Counted from the stretch's first letter, positions 1 through 9,715 are shown. The stretch is 64,000 bases of DNA from Variovorax paradoxus (GCF_018614875.1 NZ_JAGGNW010000002.1:434001-498000), one strand, 5' to 3'. A program made the numbers and translations. The notes: generated by a model not told the origin, from the letters alone.

Positions 1-764
1 CCGCGCACCACGACGCCGGCGTCGAGGCCGGCAAGCTCATGCCGCTGCGGGAAGTGGTCGACGCGGCACAGGCCGCCAAGGCGCAGGGCGCCACGCGCTT
101 CTGCATGGGTGCTGCCTGGCGCAGCCCCAAGGCGCGCGACATGGAGCGCGTGACCGACATGGTGCGAGAAGTCCGCGCGCTGGGCCTGGAGACCTGCATG
201 ACGCTGGGCATGCTCGAAGCCGAGCAGGCCCGGGCGCTGAAGGACGCCGGGCTCGACTACTACAACCACAACCTCGACAGCGCCCCCGAGTTCTACGGAA
301 ACATCATCGGCACCCGCACCTACCAGGACCGGCTCGACACGCTGGCCCATGTGCGGGATGCGGGCATCCATGTCTGCTGCGGCGGCATCGTCGGCATGGG
401 CGAAAGCCGCGTCGAGCGCGCCGGGCTGATCGCACAGCTGGCCAACCTCGATCCCTACCCCGAGTCGGTGCCGATCAACAACCTGGTGCAGGTCGCGGGC
501 ACGCCGCTGGCCGGTACCGAGCCGATCGACCCTTTCGAATTCGTGCGCAGCATCGCGGTCGCACGCATCGCGATGCCGACGACCATGGTTCGGCTGTCGG
601 CCGGGCGCGAGCAGATGGACGAGGCGCTGCAGGCGCTGTGCTTCGCGGCGGGCGCCAATTCGATCTTCTACGGCGACAAGCTGCTGACCACGAGCAATCC
701 GCAGGCCGAGCGCGACCGGGCGCTGTTCGAGCGCCTGGGGCTGAAGGCGAAGCGCTTGCAATGA
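1..764 (+). CDS. bioB: Biotin synthase BioB (5' end outside window)
   Basis: Radical SAM enzyme that inserts sulfur into dethiobiotin, the last step of biotin synthesis. The reading frame is open from base 3, and the first visible residues (AHHDAG) follow directly on the family's CxxxCxxC cluster loop, so the SAM-cluster cysteines lie just outside the window. Visible family blocks are [10 protein letters not shown], the YYNHNLD stretch, [23 protein letters not shown] and RLSAGREQM, followed by [12 protein letters not shown] near the C-terminus. The stop overlaps the start of the next gene by 4 nt (ATGA), so the two are probably translationally coupled. Identity is secure. Confidence 0.97.
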   Translation, partial: AHHDAGVEAGKLMPLREVVDAAQAAKAQGATRFCMGAAWRSPKARDMERVTDMVREVRALGLETCMTLGMLEAEQARALKDAGLDYYNHNLDSAPEFYGNIIGTRTYQDRLDTLAHVRDAGIHVCCGGIVGMGESRVERAGLIAQLANLDPYPESVPINNLVQVAGTPLAGTEPIDPFEFVRSIAVARIAMPTTMVRLSAGREQMDEALQALCFAAGANSIFYGDKLLTTSNPQAERDRALFERLGLKAKRLQ

Positions 765-1999
765 GTGCGGTGCTGGCTCCGCCGGCGAGTCCGCTCGGCC
801 GCCCGCTCATCGACGCGGCCTTCCGCGCCGATCCCTATCCGGTCTACGCCGCGCTGCGCGAGGCCGGGCCGATCCACTGGAGCGACGAATTCTTCGGCGG
901 CGCGTGGCTGCTGACCCGCCATGCCGACGTGGAGGCGGTGCTTCGCGATGCGGCGGGTTTCTCGGCGCAGCGCACCGGCGGCTGGGTGATGCAAAACCGC
1001 GCCGCGCGCGGCGAGCTGAAAGATTTCCAGCGGCTCTTCGCGCGCGCGATGCTGTTCGTCGACGCGCCGGACCACACGCGCATCCGCGGCGTGCTCAACG
1101 CGGGCTTTCGCAACGACGTCCTGCAGCAGTTCGTGCCGGCCATCGAGCAGCGCGTGGATGCCCTGCTCGATGCGGTGGATGCCGACGCGGGCTTCGATTT
1201 CATGCAGGCCCTGGCACGGCCGCTGCCGGCCGAGGTGATGGCGATGCTGATGGACATTCCCGCGGCCGATCGCGGCGACTTCATCGCCTGGTCGGACGAT
1301 CTCGCGGCGTTCATCGGTGCGCCGGTGCCTTCGCTCGACCAGGCGCGGCGCGCGCGCACCAGCCTGCTGGCGATGAGCGCCTATTTCGAGCAGCTCGTGC
1401 CGCAGCGCCGGCACGCGCCGGGCGACGACCTCGTGAGCCGGCTGCTGCGCGCCGAGGCGGCGGGCGATATCGGCGCTGGCCCCGAACTGCTCGCCCAATG
1501 CGCGATGCTGCTGTTCGCCGGCCACGAGACCACGCGCAACCTGCTGGGCAACGGCCTGCAGGCACTGCTTGCCGATCCGGCCTCGTGGCAGCGCCTGCAG
1601 CGCGAGCCCGAGCTGCTGCCGGGCGCCTTGCGCGAGCTGCTTCGCTTCGACAGCCCGGTGCAGTACACCGGCCGCCGCGTGGTGGCCGATCTCGTGCTGC
1701 ATGGCCGGCAGCTGCGCCGCGGCGACCTGGTCGTGCCGCTCATCGCGTCCGCCAACCGCGATCCGGCGCGCTACGCAGAACCCGATCGGCTGGATGTCGC
1801 GCGCCGCGGTGGCGGCCTGCTGTCTTTCGGTGCCGGAGCGCATGTGTGCATCGGCGCCAGCCTGACACTGATGGAGGCCGAGATCGTCTTCGGCCGGCTG
1901 CTGCGCCGACTGCCCGGGCTGCGGCTGGTCGATGCGCAACCGTGCTGGAGCGGCAATGCGGTGTACCGCGGCCTGAGCGCGCTGCAGGTGCGTCACTGA
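761..1999 (+). CDS. Cytochrome P450 coupled to bioB
   Basis: A soluble bacterial P450 of 412 residues. The oxygen-binding I-helix motif AGHETT is at about residues 253-258, the K-helix ExxR appears as ELLR, and the heme-binding loop [10 protein letters not shown] carries the thiolate Cys363. It starts inside the bioB stop codon (ATGA) and is followed 14 nt later by cobQ. In Bacillus, the P450 BioI makes pimelate for biotin synthesis, so a BioI-like role is a reasonable guess from context. The sequence alone does not identify the substrate, and a role beside the cobalamin genes cannot be excluded. Confidence 0.9.
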   Translation: MSAVLAPPASPLGRPLIDAAFRADPYPVYAALREAGPIHWSDEFFGGAWLLTRHADVEAVLRDAAGFSAQRTGGWVMQNRAARGELKDFQRLFARAMLFVDAPDHTRIRGVLNAGFRNDVLQQFVPAIEQRVDALLDAVDADAGFDFMQALARPLPAEVMAMLMDIPAADRGDFIAWSDDLAAFIGAPVPSLDQARRARTSLLAMSAYFEQLVPQRRHAPGDDLVSRLLRAEAAGDIGAGPELLAQCAMLLFAGHETTRNLLGNGLQALLADPASWQRLQREPELLPGALRELLRFDSPVQYTGRRVVADLVLHGRQLRRGDLVVPLIASANRDPARYAEPDRLDVARRGGGLLSFGAGAHVCIGASLTLMEAEIVFGRLLRRLPGLRLVDAQPCWSGNAVYRGLSALQVRH

Positions 2000-2013
2000 G
2001 GAACAATAGCCGC

Positions 2014-3453
2014 ATGACAACCCGATGCGTGATGGTTCTCGGCACGACCAGTGGCGCCGGCAAGAGCTGGCTGGTCACCGCGCTGTGCCGCTGGTATGCG
2101 CGCCAGGGCCTCAAGGTGGCGCCTTTCAAGGCGCAGAACATGAGCAACAACGCCCGCGTGGTCGACGGCGGCGAAATCGGCAGCGCGCAGTATTTCCAGG
2201 CGCTGGCGGCACGCGCCGTGCCGGACGTGCGCATGAACCCGCTGCTGCTCAAGCCCGAGCGCGACACCCACAGCCAGGTGGTGCTGATGGGGCAGGTGAG
2301 CGCGGAGCTCACGGCCATGCCGTGGCGCGGGCGCAGCGAGCGCGTCTGGCCGCAGATTGCCCAGGCGCTCGACGCGCTGCGCGCCGAGAACGACGTGGTG
2401 GTGATCGAGGGCGCGGGCTCCCCGGCCGAGATCAATCTGATGGCGAGCGACATCGTCAACCTGCGCGTGGCCCGCCATGCGGACGCCCGCTGCCTGCTGG
2501 TGACCGACATCGACCGCGGCGGCGCCTTCGCGCATCTCTACGGCACCTGGGCATTGATGCCCGAGAGCGATCGTGCGCTGCTGCGCGGCTTCGTGCTCAA
2601 CAAATTCCGCGGCGATGCGTCGCTGCTGGCGCCGGCACCGCAGCAGCTGCAGGCGCTGACCGGCATCGCCACCGTTGCGACGCTGCCGATGTGGTGGCGG
2701 CACGGCCTGCCGGAAGAAGACGGCGTGTTCGATGACCGAAACCATGCAAGCGGTGTCGTGACCCGTACGGTGGCCGTCGTGGCCTACCCGCGCATCAGCA
2801 ACCTCGACGAGTTCCAGCCGCTCAAGAATGTGCCGGGCGTTCGCCTGGTCTGGGCGCGCACGCCGGCGGATGTGGCCGGCGCCGACTGGATCGTGCTGCC
2901 CGGCTCCAAGCACACCAGCGGCGATCTCGCATGGCTGCGCGCACAGGAACTGGACCGCGCCATTGCCGCGCACGCGGCCGGCGGCGGTGCCGTGCTGGGC
3001 GTCTGCGGCGGCTTGCAGATGCTCGGCGAGGCGCTGGTCGATCCGCATGGCATCGACGGCAATGCGCCCGGCCTGGGCCTGCTGCCGCTGGTGACCGTGT
3101 TCGAGCGCGAAAAAACCGTGCGCCACCGGGCTGCCGCCTTTGGCGAACTGGGCGGCGCATGGGCCTCGCTCTCGAACGTGCCGGTGGCCGGCTACGAGAT
3201 TCATCATGGCCACACCGCGATCCACCCGCAGATGGCGCAGGACGGCCGCGCCGTGATGCCCGAGGGCCTGGCCTGGCAGAACGCGCGCGGCAACGTGCTG
3301 GGCCTCTACCTGCACGGCCTGTTCGAAGATGCCGCCGCACTGCACGCACTCTTCGGCGCCGCGGCGCCCACGCTCGACGCCACCTTCGACGGCCTGGCCG
3401 ATTTCATCGACACCCACTTCGAGGCCGGCGTATTGCAGGGCCTGATCGCATGA
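2014..3453 (+). CDS. cobQ: Cobyric acid synthase CobQ
   Basis: Glutamine-dependent amidotransferase that amidates four carboxylates of adenosylcobyrinic acid a,c-diamide. The 479-residue protein opens with a dethiobiotin-synthetase-like P-loop (GTTSGAGKS), followed by FKAQNMSNN. The C-terminal half is a GATase domain with the nucleophile elbow GVCGGLQML (Cys331) and a late His in YEIHHGH. The start gives the family N-terminus MTTRCVMVLGTT. The stop overlaps cobT by 4 nt. Confidence 0.96.
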   Translation: MTTRCVMVLGTTSGAGKSWLVTALCRWYARQGLKVAPFKAQNMSNNARVVDGGEIGSAQYFQALAARAVPDVRMNPLLLKPERDTHSQVVLMGQVSAELTAMPWRGRSERVWPQIAQALDALRAENDVVVIEGAGSPAEINLMASDIVNLRVARHADARCLLVTDIDRGGAFAHLYGTWALMPESDRALLRGFVLNKFRGDASLLAPAPQQLQALTGIATVATLPMWWRHGLPEEDGVFDDRNHASGVVTRTVAVVAYPRISNLDEFQPLKNVPGVRLVWARTPADVAGADWIVLPGSKHTSGDLAWLRAQELDRAIAAHAAGGGAVLGVCGGLQMLGEALVDPHGIDGNAPGLGLLPLVTVFEREKTVRHRAAAFGELGGAWASLSNVPVAGYEIHHGHTAIHPQMAQDGRAVMPEGLAWQNARGNVLGLYLHGLFEDAAALHALFGAAAPTLDATFDGLADFIDTHFEAGVLQGLIA

Positions 3454-4499
3454 CCGACAACAACCAACCGATTCCTTCCATCTCCGACATCCACGACGAC
3501 GCCCTCGCGGCGCGCCTGCAGGCGGCGCTCGACAACAAGACCAAGCCGCTCGGTGCGCTGGGCCGGCTCGAGAGCCTGGCCTTGCGGCTCGGCCTGATCC
3601 TGGGCAGCGAAGCGCCGGTGCTCGAGGCACCCCAGATGCTGGTGTGCGCGGCCGACCATGGCCTGGCGGCGCGCGGCGTCTCGGCCTATCCGAGCGATGT
3701 GACCTGGCAGATGGTCGAGAACTTCCTGGCCGGCGGCGCGGCGGTCAGCGTGCTGGCGCGCCAGCACGGGCTGGCGCTCACCGTAGTCGACTGCGGCGTG
3801 CGGCGCGACTTCCAGGCCCGCCCGGGGCTGGTGTCGCGCCGGATCGCCGCCGGCACGGCCGATGCTTCGGCCGGCCCGGCCATGACGCCGGCGCAATGCA
3901 TGCAAGCGATCGCCAACGGGCGCGAGGTGGTGCGCGTGCTGCCGGGCAATGCCTTGCTGCTGGGCGAGATGGGCATCGGCAACAGCTCGGCCGCGGCGCT
4001 GCTGCTGGCGCGTCTTGCGGGGCTCGACATCGGTGCCTGCACCGGCTCCGGCACCGGCCTGGACGCCGCGGGGCTGGCGCGCAAGCGGGAGGTGCTGCGC
4101 GAGGTGCTGGCGCTGCATGCATCGGCGCTGGCGCCGCTCGATGCGCTGGCTGCGTTCGGCGGCTTTGAAATTGCCACGCTGGTCGGCGCGGTATTGCAGG
4201 CGGCGCAGGAGCGGCGCGTGATCGTGGTCGACGGCTTCATCGCCAGTGCCGCGGTGCTCGTCGCGCAGGCGCTGCAGCCGCATGTGGCGCAGCGTTGCGT
4301 GGCCGCGCACAGTTCGGCGGAACCCGGGCATGCGCTGCTGCTCAAGCACCTCGGGCTGGAGCCCCTGCTGAACCTGGAGCTGCGCCTTGGCGAAGGCTCG
4401 GGCGGCGCACTGGCCTGGCCGCTGCTCGAATCGGCCTGCCGCATCCTGCGCGAAATGGCGAGCTTCGAGGCGGCGGGCGTGTCGCGCAAGGGAGTCTGA
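3450..4499 (+). CDS. cobT: Nicotinate-nucleotide:DMB phosphoribosyltransferase CobT
   Basis: Transfers phosphoribosyl from nicotinate mononucleotide to 5,6-dimethylbenzimidazole to form alpha-ribazole phosphate. The protein has 349 residues, normal for the family. Visible blocks are NKTKPLGALGRLE, ADHGLAARGVSAYP, GEMGIGNSSAAA, DGFIASAA and, near the end, LRLGEGSGGALA. The Glu of that last motif (Glu315) corresponds to the catalytic base of the Salmonella enzyme. The ATG overlaps the cobQ stop (ATGA), and cobS starts 6 nt downstream. Confidence 0.97.
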   Translation: MTDNNQPIPSISDIHDDALAARLQAALDNKTKPLGALGRLESLALRLGLILGSEAPVLEAPQMLVCAADHGLAARGVSAYPSDVTWQMVENFLAGGAAVSVLARQHGLALTVVDCGVRRDFQARPGLVSRRIAAGTADASAGPAMTPAQCMQAIANGREVVRVLPGNALLLGEMGIGNSSAAALLLARLAGLDIGACTGSGTGLDAAGLARKREVLREVLALHASALAPLDALAAFGGFEIATLVGAVLQAAQERRVIVVDGFIASAAVLVAQALQPHVAQRCVAAHSSAEPGHALLLKHLGLEPLLNLELRLGEGSGGALAWPLLESACRILREMASFEAAGVSRKGV

Positions 4500-4505
4500 A
4501 CCCGG

Positions 4506-5300
4506 ATGAACGGGGTTCGCCACTACCTGCTGGCGCTGCAGTTCTTCACGCGCGTGCCGGTGACCGGCCGGCTCGCCGAGTGGATCGGATTCAGCCCGCA
4601 GATGCTGCGTGCGAGCGCGGCGCACTTCCCCGGCGTCGGCTGGCTCGTGGGGGGTGTCGGCGCGGCCGTGTTCGTGCTGGCGCTGCAGGGCTTGCCAGGC
4701 GTGGCCGGTGCGCTGGCCGCGGCGCTGCTGAGCATGGCGGCCACGGTGCTGCTCACCGGTGCCTTTCATGAAGACGGGCTGGCCGATGTGGCCGACGGGC
4801 TGGGCGGGTCTGCCGACCGGAGTCGTGCTCTCGAAATCATGAAGGACTCGCGCATCGGTGCCTTCGGCGCCATTGCGCTGGTGCTGGCGCTCGGGCTCAA
4901 GGCCGCGCTGCTCGCGTCGATGGCGGGGCAGGGGGCACAAGCGGTGGCAGGTGCCATCGTCGGCGCGCATGTGCTTTCGCGGCTGGCGCCGCTGTTCCTC
5001 ATTCGCTGGCTGCCCTATGTGGGCGATGCCGGCGCGAGCAAGGCCAAGCCGCTGGCCGATGCGATCGGCGGCGGAGCCTTGCTGGTCGGCGTGCTCTGGT
5101 CGGTTCCCGCTGTCGGTCTGATGCTGTTGACGCAGGGTCCTGCAAGAACGATGGCCATGGCCGTGGCCTGCGCTCTTGCGGCGCTGGTCATGGCGCGCCT
5201 GTTCCGGCGCCGGCTGCAGGGGTTCACCGGCGACGGACTGGGTGCGACGCAGCAGGTGTGCGAACTCGCGATCTACCTTGCGCTGGCGTGGCAGGCATGA
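4506..5300 (+). CDS. cobS: Adenosylcobinamide-GDP ribazoletransferase CobS
   Basis: Integral membrane cobalamin synthase joining adenosylcobinamide-GDP and alpha-ribazole (phosphate). Its 264 residues are mostly hydrophobic helices. The signature HEDGLADVADGLGGS, then RALEIMKDSRIGAFG, supplies the acidic Mg-binding residues. The start ATG lies in the loop of a possible short hairpin (4498-4518). The stop overlaps cobC by 4 nt, continuing the tight packing of the operon. Confidence 0.96.
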   Translation: MNGVRHYLLALQFFTRVPVTGRLAEWIGFSPQMLRASAAHFPGVGWLVGGVGAAVFVLALQGLPGVAGALAAALLSMAATVLLTGAFHEDGLADVADGLGGSADRSRALEIMKDSRIGAFGAIALVLALGLKAALLASMAGQGAQAVAGAIVGAHVLSRLAPLFLIRWLPYVGDAGASKAKPLADAIGGGALLVGVLWSVPAVGLMLLTQGPARTMAMAVACALAALVMARLFRRRLQGFTGDGLGATQQVCELAIYLALAWQA

Positions 5301-5848
5301 AGCTGTGGCTGGTGCGCCATGCGCAGACCGACGCCGCGCCGGGTCTTTGCTACGGTGCGACGGATGTGGGCGTGCCGGCCGATGCGACGCTGGCGGTCGC
5401 GCAAGCGGTTGTTTCCCGCCTGCCGCAGGACGTCGTGCTGGCCCACTCGCCCTTGAGGCGCTGCGCCGAACTGGCGCAAGCCATCGGCAGGCTGCGTCCG
5501 GACCTCGCAGCCCGCGCCGACCCGCGCCTGGCCGAGATGGATTTCGGCGCCTGGGAAGGCCGGCCCTGGTCGTCGATCGCTCGCGCCGAGTTCGACGCGT
5601 GGACCTGCAATTTCGCCGAAGGCCTTCCGGGCGGGCACGGCGAAAGCACGGCCTGCTTCATGCATCGCGTTGGCACGGCCTTTGACGAGTGGCGCGCGTC
5701 GGGGCAGGACGCGGTGTGGGTCACGCATGCGGGCGTGATGCGGGCCGTGGAACTGCTCGATCGCGGCCTGCGGCGCGTCGACGACGCCGCGCTGTGGCCG
5801 TCGGCGCCCATTGACTACGGTGCCTGCCAGCTGATCGAATGCGGTTGA
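5297..5848 (+). CDS. cobC: Alpha-ribazole phosphatase, histidine phosphatase family
   Basis: Histidine-phosphatase superfamily protein of 183 residues, with the phospho-acceptor motif LVRHAQTD at the N-terminus, LRRCAELAQAI and EMDFGAWEGRPW, and a second catalytic His in VTHAGVMR. Placed directly after cobS (4-nt overlap), it most likely removes the 5'-phosphate of alpha-ribazole phosphate or adenosylcobalamin phosphate. The start was taken at 5297 because it overlaps the cobS stop and gives the canonical MKLWLVRHAQT; an upstream ATG at 5258 would extend into cobS. Confidence 0.93.
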   Translation: MKLWLVRHAQTDAAPGLCYGATDVGVPADATLAVAQAVVSRLPQDVVLAHSPLRRCAELAQAIGRLRPDLAARADPRLAEMDFGAWEGRPWSSIARAEFDAWTCNFAEGLPGGHGESTACFMHRVGTAFDEWRASGQDAVWVTHAGVMRAVELLDRGLRRVDDAALWPSAPIDYGACQLIECG

Positions 5849-5891
5849 TGCGCGGCGGCACCCGCTGCCGCGCGCCACGTCTGCCAGCGCA

Positions 5892-6776
5892 ATGCCGACA
5901 CCGTCCCAGACCGAACGCCTGTATCTCCGCCTCGACGGCGACCCCTCGCATGGGCCGGAGGCCAACATGCCCGCGGGCACGCTGCGCGCCTTTCCGGTCG
6001 CCGAGCCGCTGCGGATGCATGTTGCGCACATTCTTCTCTACAGGGAAACGCTGACCGAGGGCCGCGAGATCCAGGAGCGCGTGCTGCCCGATGGGGCGGT
6101 GCGGCTGGTCTTCAACCTGGGCGATGCGCCGTCCGCGGGCGAGAGTGCAGGGCATGCCGTCGAGGCGATCGGCGCGTCAGTGGCACCGGCCATCGTGCGC
6201 CTGCGCCGGAAGATGGACGGGCTGTCGTTGACCCTGCGTCCCGGCGCGGCCGCTGCGCTGCTGGGACAGCCGGCCAATGAGATCGCGGGCACTGCCGTGC
6301 ACCTGGACGAACTGTGGCGCGGCCGTGGCACCGAACTGCTGGAGCGCATCGCGCTGCAGCCGGACGACGCATCGCGCGTGTCGGTACTGTGCGCGGCCCT
6401 GCAGCATCGGCTGGCCGATGGCGATGCCGCCATTCACCCCGCGGCGATGCGCGCGGCGCAACTCATCGCCATGTCGGGCGGGGGGCGTGCGCTGCGCGAG
6501 GTCGCGCAAGCCGTCGGCCTTGGCGAGCGGCGGCTGCAGCAGATCTTTCGACAGCAGGTGGGCCTGTCGCCGCGCGCCTGGAGCCGGCTTGCGCGGCTGC
6601 ATGCCTGCGTGCGCGCCTTGCGCCTGCAGCGCGAGCCTGCCTGGGCGGACCTTGCGCTGGACCGGGGCTTCTATGACCAATCGCATCTCATCAACGAGTT
6701 CCAGGCCCTTTGCGGCCTCACGCCGGCGGAGTTTCTGGGACGCGCGATTTCGGGTTCTTCCAAGACGGCGGATTGA
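5892..6776 (+). CDS. AraC-family transcriptional regulator
   Basis: 294-residue protein. The N-terminal part (about 25-170) resembles the DUF6597-like sensor domain found in many AraC regulators (a LPDGAVRLVFNLGD block). The C-terminal part (about 195-285) is an AraC DNA-binding domain with two helix-turn-helices: LREVAQAVGLGERRLQQIFRQQVG and the second around AWADLALDRGFYDQSHLINEFQ, ending in GLTPAEF. An SDR gene follows 45 nt downstream on the same strand and is a plausible target. The effector is unknown. Confidence 0.88.
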   Translation: MPTPSQTERLYLRLDGDPSHGPEANMPAGTLRAFPVAEPLRMHVAHILLYRETLTEGREIQERVLPDGAVRLVFNLGDAPSAGESAGHAVEAIGASVAPAIVRLRRKMDGLSLTLRPGAAAALLGQPANEIAGTAVHLDELWRGRGTELLERIALQPDDASRVSVLCAALQHRLADGDAAIHPAAMRAAQLIAMSGGGRALREVAQAVGLGERRLQQIFRQQVGLSPRAWSRLARLHACVRALRLQREPAWADLALDRGFYDQSHLINEFQALCGLTPAEFLGRAISGSSKTAD

Positions 6777-6821
6777 AGCGGGCTTACCGTCGCTTCTCAC
6801 TCGCAACGAAAGGACAGGACG

Positions 6822-7718
6822 ATGCAATCCGAAAGCAGGGAGCGGCCGTTGAAAGGCCGCGTGGCCGTGGTCACCGGCGCCAGCCGCGGCGCGGGCCGCG
6901 GCATTGCGATGGAACTGGGCGCCGCGGGCGCAACCGTGTACGTCACCGGCCGAAGCACGCGCGGGCAGCCGGCGAACAGCTATGGCCAGTTGCTCGCGCT
7001 CTCGGAGCTCGAGGCGCTGCCGGGCACCATCGACGAAACGGCCGACGAGGTCACCCGCCTGGGTGGGCACGGCATCGCGGTGCGTTGCGACCACACGCAG
7101 GAAGACGATGTGGCGCGGCTGTTCGCGCAGGTGCAGCGTGAGCAAGGTCGTCTCGACCTGCTCGTGAACAACGCCTGGGGCGGCCACGAGACCTTCAACG
7201 GCGTGTTCGAGGCGCCGTTCTGGGAGCATCCGCTTTCCAACTGGGACTCGATGTTCGACCGCGGCGTGCGCAACCACCTGCTGGCCGGCCGGTGCGCGGC
7301 GCCGGCCATGGTGGCGCAGAAGAGCGGGCTGATCGTGACCACCACCTTCTGGGACCGCGGCAACTACCTGCGCGGGAACCTGTTCTACGACCTTGCTAAA
7401 TCGGCCATGACCCGCCTGGCTTTCGGCATGGCGCAGGAGCTCCGCCCACATGGGGTCACTTCGCTTGCCGTGTCGCCGGGCTGGATGCGGACCGAGTTCG
7501 TGCTGGCCGGCCACAAGACCGACGAGGCGCATTGGCACGAGCGCCCGGCATTGGCCCGGACCGAGTCGCCGCGCTATCTCGGCCGCGCGGTTGCGGCGCT
7601 GGCGGGCGATTCGCGTGTGCTCGAGAAGAGCGGCGGCGTGCACCGCGTGGCCGACCTGGCGCGCGAGTACGGTTTTACCGACGTCGACGGCCGGCAGGTC
7701 GAAGCATTCGAGATGTAG
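6822..7718 (+). CDS. Short-chain dehydrogenase/reductase
   Basis: SDR-family oxidoreductase of 298 residues. It has the NAD(P)-binding TGASRGAGRGIA near residue 20, the NNAWGG variant of the NNAG motif, and YDLAKSAMTRLAFG carrying the catalytic Tyr-x3-Lys. SPGWMRTEF follows. The NNAWGG segment and the long insertion after TGRSTRG are typical of the DHRS1-like branch. The substrate cannot be read from sequence. It is likely co-transcribed with the AraC-type gene before it. Confidence 0.9.
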   Translation: MQSESRERPLKGRVAVVTGASRGAGRGIAMELGAAGATVYVTGRSTRGQPANSYGQLLALSELEALPGTIDETADEVTRLGGHGIAVRCDHTQEDDVARLFAQVQREQGRLDLLVNNAWGGHETFNGVFEAPFWEHPLSNWDSMFDRGVRNHLLAGRCAAPAMVAQKSGLIVTTTFWDRGNYLRGNLFYDLAKSAMTRLAFGMAQELRPHGVTSLAVSPGWMRTEFVLAGHKTDEAHWHERPALARTESPRYLGRAVAALAGDSRVLEKSGGVHRVADLAREYGFTDVDGRQVEAFEM

Positions 7719-7726
7719 CGCCTGGC

Positions 7727-8374
7727 TCAGCCCGGCCTGGGCGCCGGCGTCTTCGGCTTGTAGTCGCACAGCGTGTGCACCGCGCATTCCCAGCAGCGCG
7801 GCTTGCGCGCCACGCAGATGTAGCGCCCGTGCAGGATCAGCCAGTGGTGCGCATGCAGGCGAAACTCGAAAGGCACCCGCTTCTCGAGCTTGAGTTCGAC
7901 TTCGAGTGGCGTCTTGCCCGGCGCAAGCCCGGTGCGGTTGCCGACGCGGAAGATGTGCGTGTCGACCGCGATCGTCGCCTCGCCGAATGCCACGTTGAGC
8001 ACCACGTTGGCGGTCTTGCGGCCGACCCCCGGCAGGGCCTCGAGCTCGGCGCGCGTGCGGGGCACTTCGCCCCCGTGCAGTTCCACCAGCATGCGGCAGG
8101 TCTCGATCAAATGCCTGGCCTTGCTGCGGTACAGCCCGATGGTCTTGATGTATTCCTCCAGGCCTTCCACGCCGAGCCCGAGGATCGCCCGCGGCGTGTT
8201 CGCCACCGGAAACAGCTTGCGCGTGGCCTTGTTCACGCCCACGTCGGTCGCCTGCGCGGAAAGCAGCACGGCGGCCAGCAGTTCGAAGGGCGTGGCGTAT
8301 TCGAGCTCGGTTTCGGGGGTGGGGTTGGCCGCCTGCAGGGTGGCGAAGAAGAGGGGAATGTTGTCTTTTTTCAT
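7727..8374 (-). CDS. nth: Endonuclease III
   Basis: Bifunctional DNA glycosylase/AP lyase for oxidised pyrimidines in base excision repair. The 215 residues include a helix-hairpin-helix LPGVGRKTANVVL with catalytic Lys120, the catalytic aspartate in VDTHIFRV (Asp138) and a C-terminal [4Fe-4S] loop with Cys187, Cys194, Cys197 and Cys203 in C-x6-C-x2-C-x5-C spacing. It converges on the upstream SDR gene and diverges from the aminotransferase gene. Confidence 0.97.
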   Translation of the reverse strand: MKKDNIPLFFATLQAANPTPETELEYATPFELLAAVLLSAQATDVGVNKATRKLFPVANTPRAILGLGVEGLEEYIKTIGLYRSKARHLIETCRMLVELHGGEVPRTRAELEALPGVGRKTANVVLNVAFGEATIAVDTHIFRVGNRTGLAPGKTPLEVELKLEKRVPFEFRLHAHHWLILHGRYICVARKPRCWECAVHTLCDYKPKTPAPRPG

Positions 8375-8515
8375 GGGGTCTGGAAACGCGGCGCTCGTCT
8401 GCCGCGCGGGAGCAGGGCGGTGACAAGCGCAATATATCGTTGAAAGGCGATAGCCTTACGCAGCTTTATTGCCCGCGGCTTTCGCCACAATAGCGCCCAG
8501 AAAGTGAGACTTCCC

Positions 8516-9703
8516 ATGCAATTCGCTTCCCGCCTCGACAACGTCGAAACCTCCGCCATCCGCGAACTCTTCAAGCTGCTGGGCAAGCCCGGCATCATCA
8601 GCTTTGCGGGCGGCTTCCCCGACAGCGCCATGTTCGACGTCGACGGCCTGAAGGAGGCGAGCCAGAAGGCGCTCACCGAAGAACCCGGCGGCGCGCTGCA
8701 ATACGGCGCCACCGAAGGCTACGAACCGCTGCGCACGCAGTTGAGCGCTTTCATGAAGACCAAGGGCGTCGACGTGGACACCAGCGGCCTGATCGTCACC
8801 ACCGGCAGCCAGCAGGCGCTCGACCTGCTGGGCAAGACCATGATCTCGCCGGGCGACAAGGTGATCGTCGAAGGCCCGACCTTCCTGGCCACCATCCAGT
8901 GCTTCCGCCTCTACGGCGCGCAGCTCATCAGCGCGCCCATCGATGCCAACGGCGTGAAGACCGACGAGCTCGAGAAGCTCATTGCCGAGCACAAGCCCAA
9001 ATTCGTCTACCTGATCCCCACCTTCGGCAACCCGAGCGGCGCGATGCTGAGCCTGGAGCGCCGCAAGAAGGTGCTCGAACTGGCGGTCAAATACCAGACG
9101 CTGATCGTCGAGGACGACCCCTACGGCGACCTGTACTTCGGCGAGGCCCCGCCGCCCTCGATCCTCGCGTTGAGCAAGGACGTGCCGGGCAGCCGCGAGC
9201 TGCTGGCGCACTGCGGCAGCCTCAGCAAGGTGCTGAGCCCCGGCCTGCGCATCGGCTGGATGATCGCGCCCGCCGAGCTGCTGGCCAAGGCCACCATGTG
9301 CAAGCAGTTCAGCGATGCCCACACCAGCACCTTCGCGCAGGCCACGGCCGCGCAGTACCTCAAGAGCGGCCGCATGCCGGCCACGCTGGCCCACGTGCGC
9401 GAGGTGTACGGCCAGCGCGCGCAGGCCATGGGCGCGGCGCTCCAGCGCGAACTGGGCGATGCGGTGAGCTTCACGCAGCCGCAGGGCGGCCTGTTCTTCT
9501 GGGCCCGCCTCACGGGGGCCAACGGCAAGCTGGCCGATGCCAACGAACTGGCCAGGCGCGCCATCGAGAAGCTCGTGGCCTTCGTGCCCGGGGCGCCGTT
9601 CTACGCCGAGAAGCCCGACCCGGCGACGCTGCGGCTGAGCTTTGCCACGGCCGATGTGGCCAAGATCGAAGAGGGCGTGAAGCGCCTGGGCCAGGCCCTG
9701 TAA
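8516..9703 (+). CDS. PLP-dependent aminotransferase, class I/II
   Basis: 395-residue fold-type I aminotransferase of the 2-aminoadipate/MocR-like group. Visible are SFAGGFPDSAMF, QYGATEGYEPLR, the TTGSQQALDLLGK loop, IPTFGNPSG, VEDDPYG, the Schiff-base lysine in GSLSKVLSPGLRIGW (Lys238) and the carboxylate-binding Arg in TLRLSFA. Members transaminate 2-aminoadipate, branched-chain or aromatic amino acids; which applies here is not determinable. The ATG at 8516 was preferred to an in-frame GTG 12 nt upstream because it gives the family's MQFASR-type N-terminus. Confidence 0.92.
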   Translation: MQFASRLDNVETSAIRELFKLLGKPGIISFAGGFPDSAMFDVDGLKEASQKALTEEPGGALQYGATEGYEPLRTQLSAFMKTKGVDVDTSGLIVTTGSQQALDLLGKTMISPGDKVIVEGPTFLATIQCFRLYGAQLISAPIDANGVKTDELEKLIAEHKPKFVYLIPTFGNPSGAMLSLERRKKVLELAVKYQTLIVEDDPYGDLYFGEAPPPSILALSKDVPGSRELLAHCGSLSKVLSPGLRIGWMIAPAELLAKATMCKQFSDAHTSTFAQATAAQYLKSGRMPATLAHVREVYGQRAQAMGAALQRELGDAVSFTQPQGGLFFWARLTGANGKLADANELARRAIEKLVAFVPGAPFYAEKPDPATLRLSFATADVAKIEEGVKRLGQAL

Positions 9704-9715
9704 AAAACCCGAGCT

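Noticed and set aside
5850..5875. GCGCGGC/GCCGCGC hairpin after cobC as a terminator
   Set aside because: No T-run follows and the loop is long, so it is more likely GC-rich coincidence than a rho-independent terminator.
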